Assembly: GCF_003627965.1 (NCBI RefSeq)
Contig: NZ_RBWE01000001.1
Span: 581,195 to 645,194, forward strand
Length of the DNA stretch: 64,000 nt
Direction: 5' to 3'
Origin: Desulfofundulus salinus
GTDB taxonomy: Bacteria; Bacillota; Desulfotomaculia; Desulfotomaculales; Desulfovirgulaceae
Below the pieces are notes generated by a model. That model was not told the DNA's origin. It ran no database searches and saw only the letters and a program-made list of their open reading frames with translations. The translations under genes were made by a program, and so were the position numbers. Positions 50,461 to 62,720 of the stretch are shown piece by piece; within the stretch, counting starts at the first letter, position 1; every line of letters begins with the position of its first letter.

Positions 50461-51380
50461 AGGAATTTATCCTGGAAGCCCGTGATATTCATTTTGTCTA
50501 TTCCGATGGCACGACCGCCCTGCGGGGAGCCACTATGGCCATTGAAAAAGGAAGAAAGGTGGCGGTGCTGGGCTCCAACGGGGCCGGCAAGACCACTATT
50601 TTCCTTCACTTTAACGGTATCCTGCGCCCGGGGCGGGGCCGGGTGTTGTTTGCCGGCCGGGAAGTACGGTACGATCACCGTTCGCTGATGCAGTTGCGCA
50701 AAAATGTGGGCATTGTTTTTCAAGACCCCGATACCCAGCTTTTTTCGGCCAGCGTGATCCAGGAAATTTCTTTTGGCCCTTTAAATTTGGGGCTGCCCGA
50801 GGGGGAGGTGGCCCGCCGCGTGGAAAACGCCATGGCAGCCACGGAAATTGCCGACCTCAGGGACAGGCCCACCCACCTTTTAAGCTACGGCCAGAAAAAG
50901 AGAGTCTGCCTGGCCGGTGTTCTGGCCATGGAGCCCAGTGTGCTGATCTGCGATGAACCTACCGCCGGCCTGGACCCCGTACATGCTGCCCAGGTAATGA
51001 AACTATTTGACCGCATCAACCAGCAGGGTACTACCGTTATCCTGGCCACCCACGATGTGGACCTGGCCTATTCCTGGGCCGATTATGTGTTTGTGATGAG
51101 CCGCGGTACCGTGGTGGGGGAAGGCTTGCCCGAAGAAGTTTTTCACGATGAGCGGCTTTTGAAACAGAGTGATTTAACCCGCCCCTGGCTGGTGGAGATC
51201 CATGAGCAGCTGAGCCGCAGGGGATGGCTGCCTGACGGTTTACCCTTGCCCCGCACGAAAGAACAGCTTTTTGACTGTATTCAAAGGGTTTCCGGTTCAG
51301 GAAAACCGTCTTTAGTACATGTTTTCCCCCGGGAAAAAATGCGCTCGGAATGTGCATCATGCAGTGTGGGGAGAAAATGA
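50457..51380 (+). CDS. cbiO: Cobalt ECF transporter ATPase CbiO
   Basis: 307 aa. Walker A GSNGAGKTT, Q loop FQDPDTQLF, signature LLSYGQKKRVCLAGV, Walker B VLICDEPTAGLDP, and His switch. TTG 50457 overlaps the cbiQ stop and lies behind GGAGGTGG; the frame upstream is cbiQ shadow. A Cys-containing tail follows the ABC domain. Confidence 0.95.
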   Translation: MKEFILEARDIHFVYSDGTTALRGATMAIEKGRKVAVLGSNGAGKTTIFLHFNGILRPGRGRVLFAGREVRYDHRSLMQLRKNVGIVFQDPDTQLFSASVIQEISFGPLNLGLPEGEVARRVENAMAATEIADLRDRPTHLLSYGQKKRVCLAGVLAMEPSVLICDEPTAGLDPVHAAQVMKLFDRINQQGTTVILATHDVDLAYSWADYVFVMSRGTVVGEGLPEEVFHDERLLKQSDLTRPWLVEIHEQLSRRGWLPDGLPLPRTKEQLFDCIQRVSGSGKPSLVHVFPREKMRSECASCSVGRK

Positions 51381-51500
51381 AGGTCGGCCTTGACCTTGCA
51401 ACAATAGGCTAAAACCGGGTGGCTTACATACGCCCAAAAAAAGAAGTTGGGATAATTTTTTTTTCTGGAAGGGGGGAGAATAAGGGGGGAGGGGAAGCGG

Positions 51501-52448
51501 ATGCCCGTAAATGATAAGCGCAAAATAGCAGTGGTGGGAGTTGGTGCGGTCGGGTCCGCCACCGCCTACGCGGTGATGATGAGCGGCCTGGTCAGCGAAC
51601 TGGTACTGGTGGATATCAACCGGGAGCGGGCCGAGGGAGAGGCCATGGACCTGGCCCACGGTGCTTCGTTCATCAAACCCATTCGCATTTACGCCGGCGA
51701 ATATGAGGACTGCCGCGATGCCGATATCGTAATCTTTTGCGCCGGGGTCAATCAGAAGCCCGGCGAAACGCGCCTGGATCTGGTGCAACGGAATTATGCC
51801 GTTCTGAAAGAAGTTCTTGTTCGCCTCATGCCCCTGGAGGAGAACGGGGTGTTTTTAATGGTAACCAATCCGGTGGACATCCTTACCTACGCAGCGTTGC
51901 GCTTGACCAACCTGCCTCCCAACCGGGTTATCGGTTCCGGCACGGTCCTGGACAGCTCCCGTTTCCGCTATTTGCTCAGTCAATACTGCCAGGTGGAACC
52001 CCGGAACATTCACGCCTACGTGGTAGGCGAACATGGGGACACGGAAGTACCCCTGTGGAGCCTGGCCAACATAGCCGGCATGCCGGTGCAGGAATTCTGC
52101 TGCTGGCGTGGGGTGCCCTGCCTCAATCCCGAGGAAATCACCCGGCGGGTAAGGGAGGCCGCCTACGAGGTTATCGCCCGCAAGGGGGCCACTTATTATG
52201 CCATTGGCCTGGCGGTGAAACGGATTTGTGAAAGCATCTTAAGGGACGAAAACTCCATCCTGACGGTGTCCGGCCTGGTGGATGGCGAATATGGGATCAC
52301 TGACGTTTGTCTCAGCCTTCCTTCCATTGTAAACCGGACGGGCCGGGTCCGGGTGCTGGCCGTACCCATTGCCTCCGGGGAAGAAGAGGCTTTACATCAT
52401 TCCGCCCGGACGCTAAAATCAATTATAGCGCAGCTGGATTTACCGTAA
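51501..52448 (+). CDS. ldh: L-lactate dehydrogenase
   Basis: 315 aa. NAD motif VVGVGAVGSATAY, AGVNQKPGETRLDLV with the Gln and Arg that favour pyruvate over oxaloacetate, TNPVDILTY, GSGTVLDSSRFRY and the active-site GEHGDTEVPLW. Reduces pyruvate to L-lactate with NADH. ATG with GGGGGGAGG upstream. Confidence 0.92.
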   Translation: MPVNDKRKIAVVGVGAVGSATAYAVMMSGLVSELVLVDINRERAEGEAMDLAHGASFIKPIRIYAGEYEDCRDADIVIFCAGVNQKPGETRLDLVQRNYAVLKEVLVRLMPLEENGVFLMVTNPVDILTYAALRLTNLPPNRVIGSGTVLDSSRFRYLLSQYCQVEPRNIHAYVVGEHGDTEVPLWSLANIAGMPVQEFCCWRGVPCLNPEEITRRVREAAYEVIARKGATYYAIGLAVKRICESILRDENSILTVSGLVDGEYGITDVCLSLPSIVNRTGRVRVLAVPIASGEEEALHHSARTLKSIIAQLDLP

Positions 52449-52537
52449 AGGGTGCCGTATGGCCTATATTATGTAAAAGAATTTACTATTGCTTTTTTTC
52501 GTGGTTTTGATATAATAACATATGCAGTTGCTTAGAT

Positions 52538-52615
52538 GCGCCTGTAGCTCAGCGGATAGAGCGCCGGCCTCCGGAGCCGGGTCTTGCGCAGGTTCGATTC
52601 CTGCCAGGCGCACCA
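52538..52615 (+). tRNA. tRNA-Arg(CCG)
   Basis: Acceptor arms GCGCCTG and CAGGCGC, D arm GCTC...GAGC, anticodon stem CCGGC / GCCGG around CTCCGGA (anticodon CCG), T arm with GGTTCGATTCC, discriminator A and encoded CCA. Confidence 0.95.
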
Positions 52616-52618
52616 GGA

Positions 52619-52661
52619 TAAAACCCGCAAGCCCGATTAGATCAAGGGTTTGCGGGTTTTT
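52619..52661 (+). terminator. Terminator after tRNA-Arg
   Basis: AAACCCGCA (52621-52629) pairs with TGCGGGTTT (52651-52659), followed by a short T run. Confidence 0.85.
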
Positions 52662-52965
52662 GATTTCCTTGATACTACCTCGGAATTTTACAGCTTGTCA
52701 GCAGTCGTTAAGGGCAAGAACTCCTAAACCGCTTCTCAGACCTTTAACTGCTGCTTTTGTTGCTATGTGAAACTTGCCATTCTCGGCGAGCTGTTTTATA
52801 AATGGTTGTTAAGTGGTCCAATTGGGGGAAGAATTGAATTCGGGTGGAATCCCAAAAGACGTTTATGGGGCTTGAATTACCCGCCGCGGGAATGCTAAAA
52901 TCAACAAGAATCGTTGCAAACAGGCTGGTGCCGCTAACAATCTCTTGCCGTAGGGAGTGTTTTCA
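52662..52965. other. Intergenic stretch with a weak minus-strand relic
   Basis: No gene is supported. On the minus strand about 52690-52800 reads FIKQLAENGKFHIATKAAVK, then GLRSGLGVLALNDC, protein-like in composition but with stops at both ends and no recognisable family. It may be a decayed gene next to the tRNA. Confidence 0.3.
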
Positions 52966-54342
52966 GTGACCAAACTGTGGGGAGGACGCTTTCAAAAGGC
53001 TACGGATCACCTGGTGGACGACTTTCATTCTTCCATTTCCTTTGACCAGCGGTTGTACCGTTATGATATACGGGGCAGCATGGCCCATGCCCGTATGCTG
53101 GCCAAACAGGGGATTATTGCTCCGGAAGAGGCGCAGGCAATCATAAAGGGTCTGGAAGAAATCCTGGCCGACATTGAGGCCGGACGGGTGGAGTTTTCGG
53201 TGGCTGCCGAGGACATTCACATGAATATAGAACAACTGCTTACCGAACGCATCGGTCCGGTGGGAAAAAAGCTCCACACCGCCCGCAGCCGCAACGACCA
53301 GGTGGCCCTGGACGTGCGCATGTATCTTAAGGACGAAATTGACGCCATTATCGCTCTCCTCAGGCAGTTGCAGGAAACTTTACTGGATCTGGCCGAAAAA
53401 CACCTGGATACGGTCATGCCCGGCTATACCCACCTGCAGCGGGCCCAGCCAATCACCCTGGCCCACCATTTAATGGCTTATGTGCAAATGTTTGGACGGG
53501 ATTTGGACAGGCTGCAGGACTGCCGGCGGCGTACGGATGTCCTGCCCCTGGGTGCGGGGGCCCTGGCCGGCACCACCTTTCCCATAGATCCGGCCTGCGT
53601 GGCCGAACAGCTGGGTTTTGCCGCCGTGGCGGAAAATAGCCTGGATGCAGTCAGTGACCGGGACTTTGCTGTGGAATTTACGGCTGCCGCAGCTTTGATC
53701 ATGGTGCACTTGAGCCGCTTTTGTGAGGAGATTATCCTCTGGTCTTCTGCAGAGTTTGCCTTTGTGGAGCTGGATGATGCCTACAGCACCGGCAGCAGCA
53801 TGATGCCCCAGAAAAAGAACCCCGATGTGGCGGAGTTGACCCGGGGCAAAGCCGGCCGGGTGTTTGGCGATTTGATGACCCTTTTGACCATGCTTAAAGG
53901 TTTACCCCTGGCTTACAATAAAGACATGCAGGAAGATAAAGAAGCCCTTTTTGATGCCGTGGACACGGTCAAAAAGTGCCTGAGGGTTTTCACGCCCATG
54001 GTGGCCAGTTTAAAGGTGCGCCCGGAAAATATGGCCGGGGCGGCAAGGGGGGGCTTCACCAACGCCACCGACCTGGCGGACTACCTGGTGAAAAAAGGCG
54101 TACCCTTCCGGGAAGCCCATGAACAGGTAGGCAAACTGGTTTATTACTGCCTGTCCCGGGGTAAATCCCTGGAGGAACTGTCCCTGGAGGAGTTCAGGCA
54201 TTTTGCCCCCCAGGTTGAAGAAGATGTCTACCGGGCCATTGATATCAGGCAGTGCGTGGCTGCCCGGCGAGTGCTGGGGGGGCCGGCACCGGAGTCTGTC
54301 CGGGAGGCTATTTCCCGGGCAAGGGAGAGGTTGGGCCGGTAA
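52966..54342 (+). CDS. argH: Argininosuccinate lyase
   Basis: 458 aa. KLWGGRF at the start, [28 protein letters not shown]-like [12 protein letters not shown], and the lyase signature [12 protein letters not shown]. Produces arginine and fumarate. GTG 52966 lies eight bases behind TAGGGAG and matches the usual start; the GTG at 52957 sits on that site. argG is not in the window. Confidence 0.96.
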   Translation: MTKLWGGRFQKATDHLVDDFHSSISFDQRLYRYDIRGSMAHARMLAKQGIIAPEEAQAIIKGLEEILADIEAGRVEFSVAAEDIHMNIEQLLTERIGPVGKKLHTARSRNDQVALDVRMYLKDEIDAIIALLRQLQETLLDLAEKHLDTVMPGYTHLQRAQPITLAHHLMAYVQMFGRDLDRLQDCRRRTDVLPLGAGALAGTTFPIDPACVAEQLGFAAVAENSLDAVSDRDFAVEFTAAAALIMVHLSRFCEEIILWSSAEFAFVELDDAYSTGSSMMPQKKNPDVAELTRGKAGRVFGDLMTLLTMLKGLPLAYNKDMQEDKEALFDAVDTVKKCLRVFTPMVASLKVRPENMAGAARGGFTNATDLADYLVKKGVPFREAHEQVGKLVYYCLSRGKSLEELSLEEFRHFAPQVEEDVYRAIDIRQCVAARRVLGGPAPESVREAISRARERLGR

Positions 54343-54372
54343 AAACTAAACAAATTCTTAACTAAAAATTGC

Positions 54373-54401
54373 TTGACACCCGTACCCTGAAACTGTATAC
54401 T
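54373..54401 (+). promoter_or_regulatory. Promoter of the ilv operon
   Basis: TTGACA (54373-54378) and TATACT (54396-54401) with 17-bp spacing. Confidence 0.85.
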
Positions 54402-54409
54402 GGATAACA

Positions 54410-54725
54410 AGTTCACGGATAAAGACTATGAAGGGGAGCGAGTAACCTGTCTTCCAGGCTGCAGAGAGCCGGGGTAGCTGCGAACCGGCGCCGGAGCAGG
54501 TGAAAGGATCGCCCCGGAGTCGCCAGCTGAAAGGCGTCTCTTGTAGTAACGCCGATTAAGCCGGGCCGGGTTGGTCACCCGTTACCAAAGCCGTGTCCTG
54601 GTGGGGACACATAAGGGGTCCTTGCCGTGAGGCAAGGGCAAGCAGGGTGGTACCGCGCGAGGATTTACCTCTCGTCCCTGGCAGTTTTCTTTGGGCTGCC
54701 GGGGCGGGAGGTTTTTAATTTTTAT
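54410..54725 (+). promoter_or_regulatory. T-box leader, isoleucine-specific
   Basis: T-box AGGGTGGTACCGCG at 54644-54657. Stem I apical AGAGAGCCGG and GAACCGGC, and the specifier ATC at 54508-54510 in the context GAAAGG-ATC-GCCCCGGAG, aligned to the Thr leader. A terminator pairs CTCGTCCC (from 54671) and GGCAG with CTGCC and GGGGCGGGAG, then T-rich. Ile as specifier suits the ilv operon. Confidence 0.92.
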
Positions 54726-54754
54726 CCCACAAAACAAGTACATAGGGTTTGTAC

Positions 54755-54914
54755 GGAGGGAAGTGTACCTAGGGTTCCGCCCCGCTTGGGCGGGGGACTG
54801 GACCAAGCGGTACAGGCCGCCGGTGAAAAATCGCGGCGGTTACACCGTGGGGATAAAAGACCCGAGCGGATAGGTTCCACTCTGTGGGAAATATCGTATC
54901 GGGTCTTATTTTTT
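54755..54914 (+). promoter_or_regulatory. ykkC-family riboswitch, probably ppGpp class, with terminator
   Basis: Conserved ykkC blocks are present in order: CTAGGGTTCCG (about 54769), GGACTGGACCAAG (about 54795), ACACCGTGGGGATAAAAGAC (about 54842), CCCGAGCGGATAGG. Non-guanidine ykkC RNAs (subtype 2) in front of branched-chain genes are ppGpp sensors. The terminator pairs AAGACCCGA (54857-54865), inside the aptamer, with TCGGGTCTT (54899-54907) and T6, so ligand binding should turn expression on. It sits in tandem with the T-box. Confidence 0.85.
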
Positions 54915-55036
54915 ACCGGTTTGAAGCGGGGGTGAACATCGGTGTTACTTGTAGTTATCCCCCGGATGGGGGAGGGGAGATGTTTTAATGGAACAGGAGA
55001 GAAGGGATTTGCAAGAAAGAAGAGAGGTGTGTTTTG

Positions 55037-55945
55037 ATGGGACTGATTATTTATCTTGACGGCAAGTTTGTACCGGAAGAGCAGGCAGTGGTATCCGTTT
55101 TTGATCACGGCCTTCTATATGGGGACGGCGTTTTTGAAGGCATCCGGGCCTACCATAACCGGGTTTTCAAGCTTAGGGAGCATATTATACGCCTGTACGA
55201 GTCGGCGCGCACCATAGGCCTTGATATTCCCATCACCATGCCTGAAATGGAAGAAGTGGTACTGGAAACCTGCCGGCGCAACGGCCTGCGGGACGGCTAC
55301 ATTCGCCTGGTGGTCACCCGGGGCCGGGGGGATCTGGGCCTTGATCCCCGCAAGTGCCCCAATCCGACCATCTTCTGCATAGCCGCTTCCATCCAGCTCT
55401 ACCCCGAAGAATTATATGAAAAGGGGTTGGAACTGGTTACCGTGGCCACCCGGCGGAACCTGCCCGAGGCCTGCAACCCGCGGGTCAAATCTTTAAACTA
55501 CCTTAACAACATCTATGCCAAGATGGAGGCCAACCTGGTGGGTGCCCCCGAGGCGGTAATGCTCAACCAGGAAGGCTATGTGGCCGAGGCCACCGGGGAC
55601 AACATTTTCATTGTAAAAAACGGCGTGCTCATTACCCCGCCGCCCTATGCGGGCATTCTGGAGGGGATTACCCGCAACACCGTGATGGAGATAGCCCGTC
55701 AAAAGGGCATCCCGGTGGAGGAGAAACTCTTTACCAGACATGATATTTACACCGCTGACGAGTGCTTCCTTACCGGCACGGCGGCGGAAGTTATCCCGGC
55801 GGTTAAGCTGGACGGGCGGGTCATTGGCGACGGCCGTCCCGGGAAAATGACCTGGGAGTTGATCCACGCCTACCGCGAACTGACCAGGGTTGACGGGCCG
55901 GTAATCTTCCGGGAAGATGAGCGTAGCATGAACTGTGCCGGCTAG
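55037..55945 (+). CDS. ilvE: Branched-chain amino acid aminotransferase
   Basis: 302 aa, PLP fold type IV. FDHGLLYGDGVFEGIRAY, the PLP Lys in RVKSLNYLNN, EATGDNIFIV and ECFLTGTAAEV. Transfers amino groups to form Ile, Val and Leu. ATG 55037 with AGAGAGG upstream. First structural gene of the operon. Confidence 0.95.
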   Translation: MGLIIYLDGKFVPEEQAVVSVFDHGLLYGDGVFEGIRAYHNRVFKLREHIIRLYESARTIGLDIPITMPEMEEVVLETCRRNGLRDGYIRLVVTRGRGDLGLDPRKCPNPTIFCIAASIQLYPEELYEKGLELVTVATRRNLPEACNPRVKSLNYLNNIYAKMEANLVGAPEAVMLNQEGYVAEATGDNIFIVKNGVLITPPPYAGILEGITRNTVMEIARQKGIPVEEKLFTRHDIYTADECFLTGTAAEVIPAVKLDGRVIGDGRPGKMTWELIHAYRELTRVDGPVIFREDERSMNCAG

Positions 55946-56011
55946 AATTGGTAGCGAACACTCGCCGGACACTGGAGGATTGCAGTCCGGATATCTAATG
56001 CACATACTTTT

Positions 56012-56045
56012 TTCCGACTTCCGACTTCCGACGACTGACGACTGA
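56012..56045 (+). repeat. Short heptamer repeat array
   Basis: Three copies of TTCCGAC followed by GACTGAC and GACTGA, in the ilvE-ilvD gap. Too short for function to be inferred; a slippage-prone spot. Confidence 0.85.
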
Positions 56046-56062
56046 ATAAGGAGGGCTTGACC

Positions 56063-57721
56063 GTGCGCAGCGACGCCATAAAAAAGGGTCTGGAAAAGGC
56101 CCCGCACCGTTCCCTTTTAAAGGCCCTGGGTTTCGTGGACCAGGAACTGGAGCGGCCCATGATCGGGGTGGTGAATTCCTTCAATGAAATCGTGCCGGGG
56201 CACATGCATTTAAACGAGATTACCGCCGCGGTCAAGGCCGGTGTGCGGATGGCCGGCGGCACGCCGGTGGAGTTTCCCTGCATTGCGGTTTGTGACGGCA
56301 TTGCCATGAACCACAGCGGCATGAAGTATTCCCTGGCCAGCCGCGAGCTGATTGCCGATTCCATAGAGGTTATGGTCCAGGCCCACCAGTTTGACGGCCT
56401 GGTCCTGGTAACCGCCTGCGACAAGATCGTGCCGGGCATGCTCATGGCCGCCGCCAGGCTGGACATTCCAGCCATAGTGATCAGCGGAGGCCCCATGCTG
56501 GCCGGCCGCTACCAGGGCCGGGATTTGTCCTTGAGCAACATGTTCGAGGCCGTGGGAGCCGTGCGGGCGGGCCGGATGACGGAAGAGGAACTGGCCGCCC
56601 TGGAGGAGGAGGCCTGCCCGGGCTGCGGTTCCTGCGCCGGCATGTTCACCGCCAACTCCATGAACTGCCTTACCGAGGCCATCGGCATGGCCCTGCCCGG
56701 CAACGGCACCATCCCTGCCGTTTCGGCGGCCCGGCGCCGGCTGGCCAAGTTGACGGGTATGCGCGCCGTGGAACTGGTGAAAGAGGATGTGCGGCCGTCA
56801 AGCATCCTGACCGCCAGGGCCTTTGAGAACGCCCTGGCTGTGGATATGGCCCTGGGCTGCTCCACCAACACGGTACTGCACCTGCCGGCCATTGCCCGGG
56901 AGGCCGGGGTGGAAATCAGCCTGGACAAGATTAATGAAATCAGTGCCCGCACACCAAATTTGTGCAAGCTCAGCCCCATGGGGCCCTACTTCATGCAGGA
57001 CCTCCATGAGGCGGGTGGTATTCCGGCGGTTATGGCCCAGCTGGCCAAGAAGGATCTGCTCCACCTGGATTTGCCCACGGTTTCCGGGCAAACTGTTGGC
57101 GAACTGATCCGGGACCGCCGGGTGAGCCGGCCGGAGGTGATCCGGGACATTGAGAATCCCCACAGCCCCACCGGCGGCATAGCCATCCTGCGGGGCAATC
57201 TGGCCCCTGGCGGGGCGGTGGTGAAAAAGGCCGGCGTGGCCCCGGAGATGATGGTGCACCGCGGGCCGGCCCGCGTCTTCGATTCCGAGGAAGAGGCCCT
57301 TAAAGCCATCCTGGGCGGCACGATAAACAAGGGGGATGTGATTGTCATTCGTTATGAAGGTCCCCGGGGCGGTCCCGGCATGCGGGAAATGCTGGCCCCC
57401 ACGGCGGCGGTGGCGGGCATGGGGCTCGACAGGGATGTGGCCCTTTTGACCGATGGGCGTTTTTCTGGCGCCACCCGGGGTGCCTCCATCGGCCATATTT
57501 CCCCCGAGGCGGCTGCAGGCGGCCCCCTGGCCGTGGTCAGGGACGGGGATATGATTGTCATTGATATTCCCAATTATCGTCTCGACGTGGAACTTAGCCC
57601 TGAAGAAATCCAGGACCGGCTGGCCCGGTGGACTCCCCCTGCCCCCCGGGTGACCGGAGGTTACCTGGCCCGCTATGCCCGGCAGGTGAGTTCGGCCAGC
57701 ACGGGAGCAGTTCTCGAATAG
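56063..57721 (+). CDS. ilvD: Dihydroxy-acid dehydratase
   Basis: 552 aa. [69 protein letters not shown] and [11 protein letters not shown]. Fe-S enzyme dehydrating dihydroxy acids. GTG 56063 is eight bases behind AGGAGG; the TTG at 56057 is too close. Confidence 0.96.
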   Translation: MRSDAIKKGLEKAPHRSLLKALGFVDQELERPMIGVVNSFNEIVPGHMHLNEITAAVKAGVRMAGGTPVEFPCIAVCDGIAMNHSGMKYSLASRELIADSIEVMVQAHQFDGLVLVTACDKIVPGMLMAAARLDIPAIVISGGPMLAGRYQGRDLSLSNMFEAVGAVRAGRMTEEELAALEEEACPGCGSCAGMFTANSMNCLTEAIGMALPGNGTIPAVSAARRRLAKLTGMRAVELVKEDVRPSSILTARAFENALAVDMALGCSTNTVLHLPAIAREAGVEISLDKINEISARTPNLCKLSPMGPYFMQDLHEAGGIPAVMAQLAKKDLLHLDLPTVSGQTVGELIRDRRVSRPEVIRDIENPHSPTGGIAILRGNLAPGGAVVKKAGVAPEMMVHRGPARVFDSEEEALKAILGGTINKGDVIVIRYEGPRGGPGMREMLAPTAAVAGMGLDRDVALLTDGRFSGATRGASIGHISPEAAAGGPLAVVRDGDMIVIDIPNYRLDVELSPEEIQDRLARWTPPAPRVTGGYLARYARQVSSASTGAVLE

Positions 57722-57740
57722 ATGGTGGAGGTGAGGGGGC

Positions 57741-59399
57741 ATGAAAAAATCCGGGGCACAAATCCTGGTCGACAGTTTGCTGGAGCAGGGAGTGGATACC
57801 ATCTTCGGTTATCCCGGAGGCGCGGTATTGCCCATCTATGATGCCCTCTACGATGCAGATATCCGGCACATTTTAACCAGGCACGAGCAGGGTGCTGCCC
57901 ACGCGGCGGACGGCTATGCCCGGGCTTCCGGCCGGCCGGGGGTATGTCTGGCCACCTCCGGCCCCGGCGCCACCAACCTGGTCACGGGCATTGCCAATGC
58001 CTACATGGATTCCATACCCCTGGTGGCCTTTACCGGGCAGGTGGTTACCTCCCAGCTGGGGAAGGACTCCTTCCAGGAAGCGGATATTACCGGGATCACC
58101 CTGCCCATTACCAAGCACAATTATCTGGTGAAGGACGTGCGGGACCTGGCCCGGGTCATCAAGGAGGCCTTTTACATCGCCACCACCGGCAGGCCCGGCC
58201 CGGTACTGGTGGATATTCCCAAGGACGTCTCCAGCGCCCAAACCGAGTACGAGGACCCCGGCCCGGTGAACCTGCCCGGGTACCGTCCGGTGCTGGAGCC
58301 GCCGGCGGAACAGCTCAACCGGGCGGCGGAGGCCATTGCCCGGGCCGAGCGGCCGGTCATTTACGCCGGGGGCGGCGTGGTTTATTCCGGCGCCCACCGG
58401 GAGCTGCGCCGCTTTGCCGAGCTGATCCTGGCCCCGGTGGCCACCACCCTTATGGGTCTGGGGGGCTTCCCCGGGGATCATCCACTGGCTCTGGGCATGC
58501 TGGGCATGCACGGCAGCAAGTACGCCAACTTTGCTGTCTGCGAGTGCGACCTGCTGATTGCCGTGGGCGTGCGGTTTGACGACCGGGTTACCGGCAAGCT
58601 GGAGAGTTTTGCTCCCCAGGCCAGGATCATGCACATTGACATTGACCCGGCGGAAATAGGGAAGAATGTACGGGTAGACATTCCCCTGGTGGGGGATGTC
58701 AAGCGGGTGTTGTCCGCCCTCATTGAGCGTCTTGAAGCCAAGTTGCCGGGTGCCTGGCAGGAGAAGATCCAGACCTGGAAAAAGGAATATCCCATTACCT
58801 ACGAGGAAAACGGCCACCTCAAGCCCCAGCATGTCATCCGGGAGATTTACCGGGTGACCAAAGGCCAGGCCAGGATTACTACCGAGGTGGGCCAGCACCA
58901 GATGTGGGCGGCCCATTATTACACTTATACCCGCCCCCGGACCTTTATCTCTTCCGGCGGGCTGGGTACCATGGGCTTTGGCCTGCCGGCGGCCATCGGC
59001 GTGCAGGTGGCCTGCCCCGATGAGATTGTCTTTGATATCGCCGGCGACGGCAGCATTCAGATGAACATCCAGGAGCTGGCCACGGCGGTAAACTACGACC
59101 TGCCGGTAAAGGTGGCCATCCTGGATAACGGATACCTGGGCATGGTGCGCCAGTGGCAGGAACTCTTTTACAACCGCCGTTATTCTTACAGCGAACTGGT
59201 CAACCCCGATTTTGTCAAGCTGGCCGAGGCATACGGCGCGGTGGGCATGCGGGTGGAAAAACCTGCGGACGTCAGGCCTGCCCTGGAGCAGGCCCTGGCC
59301 ACATCCAGGCCGGTGCTCATCGATTTCATCATTGAGCGGGAAGAAAATGTGCTGCCCTTTGTTCCTCCGGGCGAGTCCCTGGACCGCATGTTAGGTTAA
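57741..59399 (+). CDS. ilvB: Acetolactate synthase large subunit (Trp form)
   Basis: 552 aa, ThDP enzyme. [15 protein letters not shown], catalytic Glu in [18 protein letters not shown]-domain FDDRVTGK, and the ThDP motif [15 protein letters not shown]. Trp472 in GMVRQWQ corresponds to Trp464 of E. coli AHAS II, which confers preference for 2-ketobutyrate. ATG with GGAGGTGAGG. Followed by its small subunit. Confidence 0.96.
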   Translation: MKKSGAQILVDSLLEQGVDTIFGYPGGAVLPIYDALYDADIRHILTRHEQGAAHAADGYARASGRPGVCLATSGPGATNLVTGIANAYMDSIPLVAFTGQVVTSQLGKDSFQEADITGITLPITKHNYLVKDVRDLARVIKEAFYIATTGRPGPVLVDIPKDVSSAQTEYEDPGPVNLPGYRPVLEPPAEQLNRAAEAIARAERPVIYAGGGVVYSGAHRELRRFAELILAPVATTLMGLGGFPGDHPLALGMLGMHGSKYANFAVCECDLLIAVGVRFDDRVTGKLESFAPQARIMHIDIDPAEIGKNVRVDIPLVGDVKRVLSALIERLEAKLPGAWQEKIQTWKKEYPITYEENGHLKPQHVIREIYRVTKGQARITTEVGQHQMWAAHYYTYTRPRTFISSGGLGTMGFGLPAAIGVQVACPDEIVFDIAGDGSIQMNIQELATAVNYDLPVKVAILDNGYLGMVRQWQELFYNRRYSYSELVNPDFVKLAEAYGAVGMRVEKPADVRPALEQALATSRPVLIDFIIEREENVLPFVPPGESLDRMLG

Positions 59400-59439
59400 G
59401 CCGTGCTGGCTGTTACCGTCTGCATGGGGAGGTGGGATT

Positions 59440-60955
<1,516 letters not shown>

Positions 60956-61033
60956 ATACCGGGTTCAGGGTGGGGCCCGCCGGCGGCCCCCCGGTAACTC
61001 CCGGAAAAACGGCTGGAAAAGGGGGGAGTTGCC

Positions 61034-62698
61034 TTGAAGATTACCGCTGCCCAGGCCCTCGTCCGCTGCCTGGAGCTGGAAAAGGTGGATATTGTTTTCG
61101 GATATCCGGGAGGCGCCATGCTCCCCGTATACGACGCCCTCTATCATTCCTCCATCAAGCATGTGCTGGTCCGCCACGAGCAGGGGGCTGTGCATGCCGC
61201 CGATGGTTACGCCCGGGTCACCGGCCGGGTGGGAGTATGCATGGCTACCTCCGGACCGGGAGCCACCAACCTGGTGACCGGGATAGCCAACGCCTACATG
61301 GACTCGGTTCCCCTGGTGGTTTTTACCGGCCAGGTACCCACCAGCCAGGTGGGCACCGATGCCTTTCAGGAAGTGGATATCACGGGGATTACCATTCCCA
61401 TTACCAAGCATAATTACCTGGTAAAAGACCCGGCCGCCCTGCCCCAGATCATCAAGAACGCCTTTCATATCGCTTCCACCGGCCGGCCGGGGCCGGTACT
61501 CATTGACCTGCCCAGGGATGTGGCCGGGGCGACCATTGACTTTCACTATCCTGAAACGGTGAAGCTGCGGGGGTATAAGCCCACCTACCGGGGGCATCCG
61601 ACCAAAATCAGCCAGGCTGCGGAATTGATCAACCAATCACAGCGCCCGGTGATTTACGCCGGCGGCGGTATACTCAATTCCGGGGCCAGCGAAGAGCTTC
61701 TGGAGCTGGCCGAGTTAATTTCCGCCCCGGTTACCAATACCTTCATGGGGCTTTCCAGCTTTCCCGGGGATCACCCGCTGTTTTTGGGGATGCTCGGCCT
61801 GCACGGGACCCGTTACGCCAACCTGGCCGTAACGGAGTGCGATTTGCTCATTGCCCTGGGGGCCAGATTTGACGACCGGGTAACGGGCAAGCTGGCCAGA
61901 TTTGCTCCCCACGCGGCGGTGATCCACGTGGACATCGACCCGGCCGAAATTGGCAAGAACGTGCCGGTGCATGTACCCATCGTGGGGGACGTGAAGCTGG
62001 TGCTGCAGGCCCTCCTGCCCCTGCTCAAGAAAACCGACCGTTCCCCCTGGCTGGCCCGCGTCCAGGAACTGCGGGAACTTTACCCTTTGCGCTACAACCG
62101 GGAAGGCGGCTTGAAACCCCAGTACATCATTGAAGAATTGTACCGCCACACCAGAGGCTGCGCCACCATCGCCACCGATGTGGGCCAGCACCAGATGTGG
62201 GTGGCCCAGTACTACCGGTTTAAGCACCCGCGCGGCCTGATATCTTCGGGCGGTTTGGGTACCATGGGATTTGGCCTGCCCGCCGCCATTGGCGCCCAGC
62301 TGGGACTGCCCGACCAGCAGGTTATCCTGGTTACCGGCGACGGCAGTTTCCAGATGACCATGCAGGAGCTGGCTACGGTGCGGGAGCAGGAGCTGCCCAT
62401 AAAAATATTCATGATCAATAACCAGACCCTGGGCATGGTGCGCCAGCTCCAGGAATATTACTGCGAGGGCCGCTACATGGCCGTGGATTTCAAGTTCCAT
62501 CCCGATTTCGTCACCCTGGCCAGGGCCTATGGCATCAAGGGCTATACCGTAGAGACTGAAGAAGAGGCGCAAAGGGTCATCCCCGAGGCGCTCGGCACGA
62601 CCGGCCCGGTGCTGGTCAATTGCCTGGTAAGTCCACAGGAGAAAGTTTTGCCCATGGTTCCCAGCGGACGTGGAATTGACGAAACCTTTGAAGGTTGA
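61034..62698 (+). CDS. ilvB: Acetolactate synthase large subunit, second copy (Leu form)
   Basis: 554 aa, with [39 protein letters not shown] and [15 protein letters not shown]. At codon 472 the otherwise conserved Trp is Leu (GMVRQLQ, CTC at 62447). In E. coli AHAS II, changing this Trp to Leu reduces 2-ketobutyrate specificity, so this copy may prefer pyruvate condensation (valine/leucine branch). TTG start behind GGGGGGAG. It has no small subunit beside it. Confidence 0.93.
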   Translation: MKITAAQALVRCLELEKVDIVFGYPGGAMLPVYDALYHSSIKHVLVRHEQGAVHAADGYARVTGRVGVCMATSGPGATNLVTGIANAYMDSVPLVVFTGQVPTSQVGTDAFQEVDITGITIPITKHNYLVKDPAALPQIIKNAFHIASTGRPGPVLIDLPRDVAGATIDFHYPETVKLRGYKPTYRGHPTKISQAAELINQSQRPVIYAGGGILNSGASEELLELAELISAPVTNTFMGLSSFPGDHPLFLGMLGLHGTRYANLAVTECDLLIALGARFDDRVTGKLARFAPHAAVIHVDIDPAEIGKNVPVHVPIVGDVKLVLQALLPLLKKTDRSPWLARVQELRELYPLRYNREGGLKPQYIIEELYRHTRGCATIATDVGQHQMWVAQYYRFKHPRGLISSGGLGTMGFGLPAAIGAQLGLPDQQVILVTGDGSFQMTMQELATVREQELPIKIFMINNQTLGMVRQLQEYYCEGRYMAVDFKFHPDFVTLARAYGIKGYTVETEEEAQRVIPEALGTTGPVLVNCLVSPQEKVLPMVPSGRGIDETFEG

Positions 62699-62720
62699 TT
62701 CCACTCAAAGGAGGACTTTT

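Noticed and set aside
54988-55038. 16-codon ORF before ilvE as a leader peptide
   Set aside because: It contains no run of Ile, Val or Leu codons and control is already explained by the T-box and riboswitch.
57873-58916. 347-codon minus-strand frame
   Set aside because: Antisense to ilvB; GC-rich codon usage leaves long shadow frames in this region.
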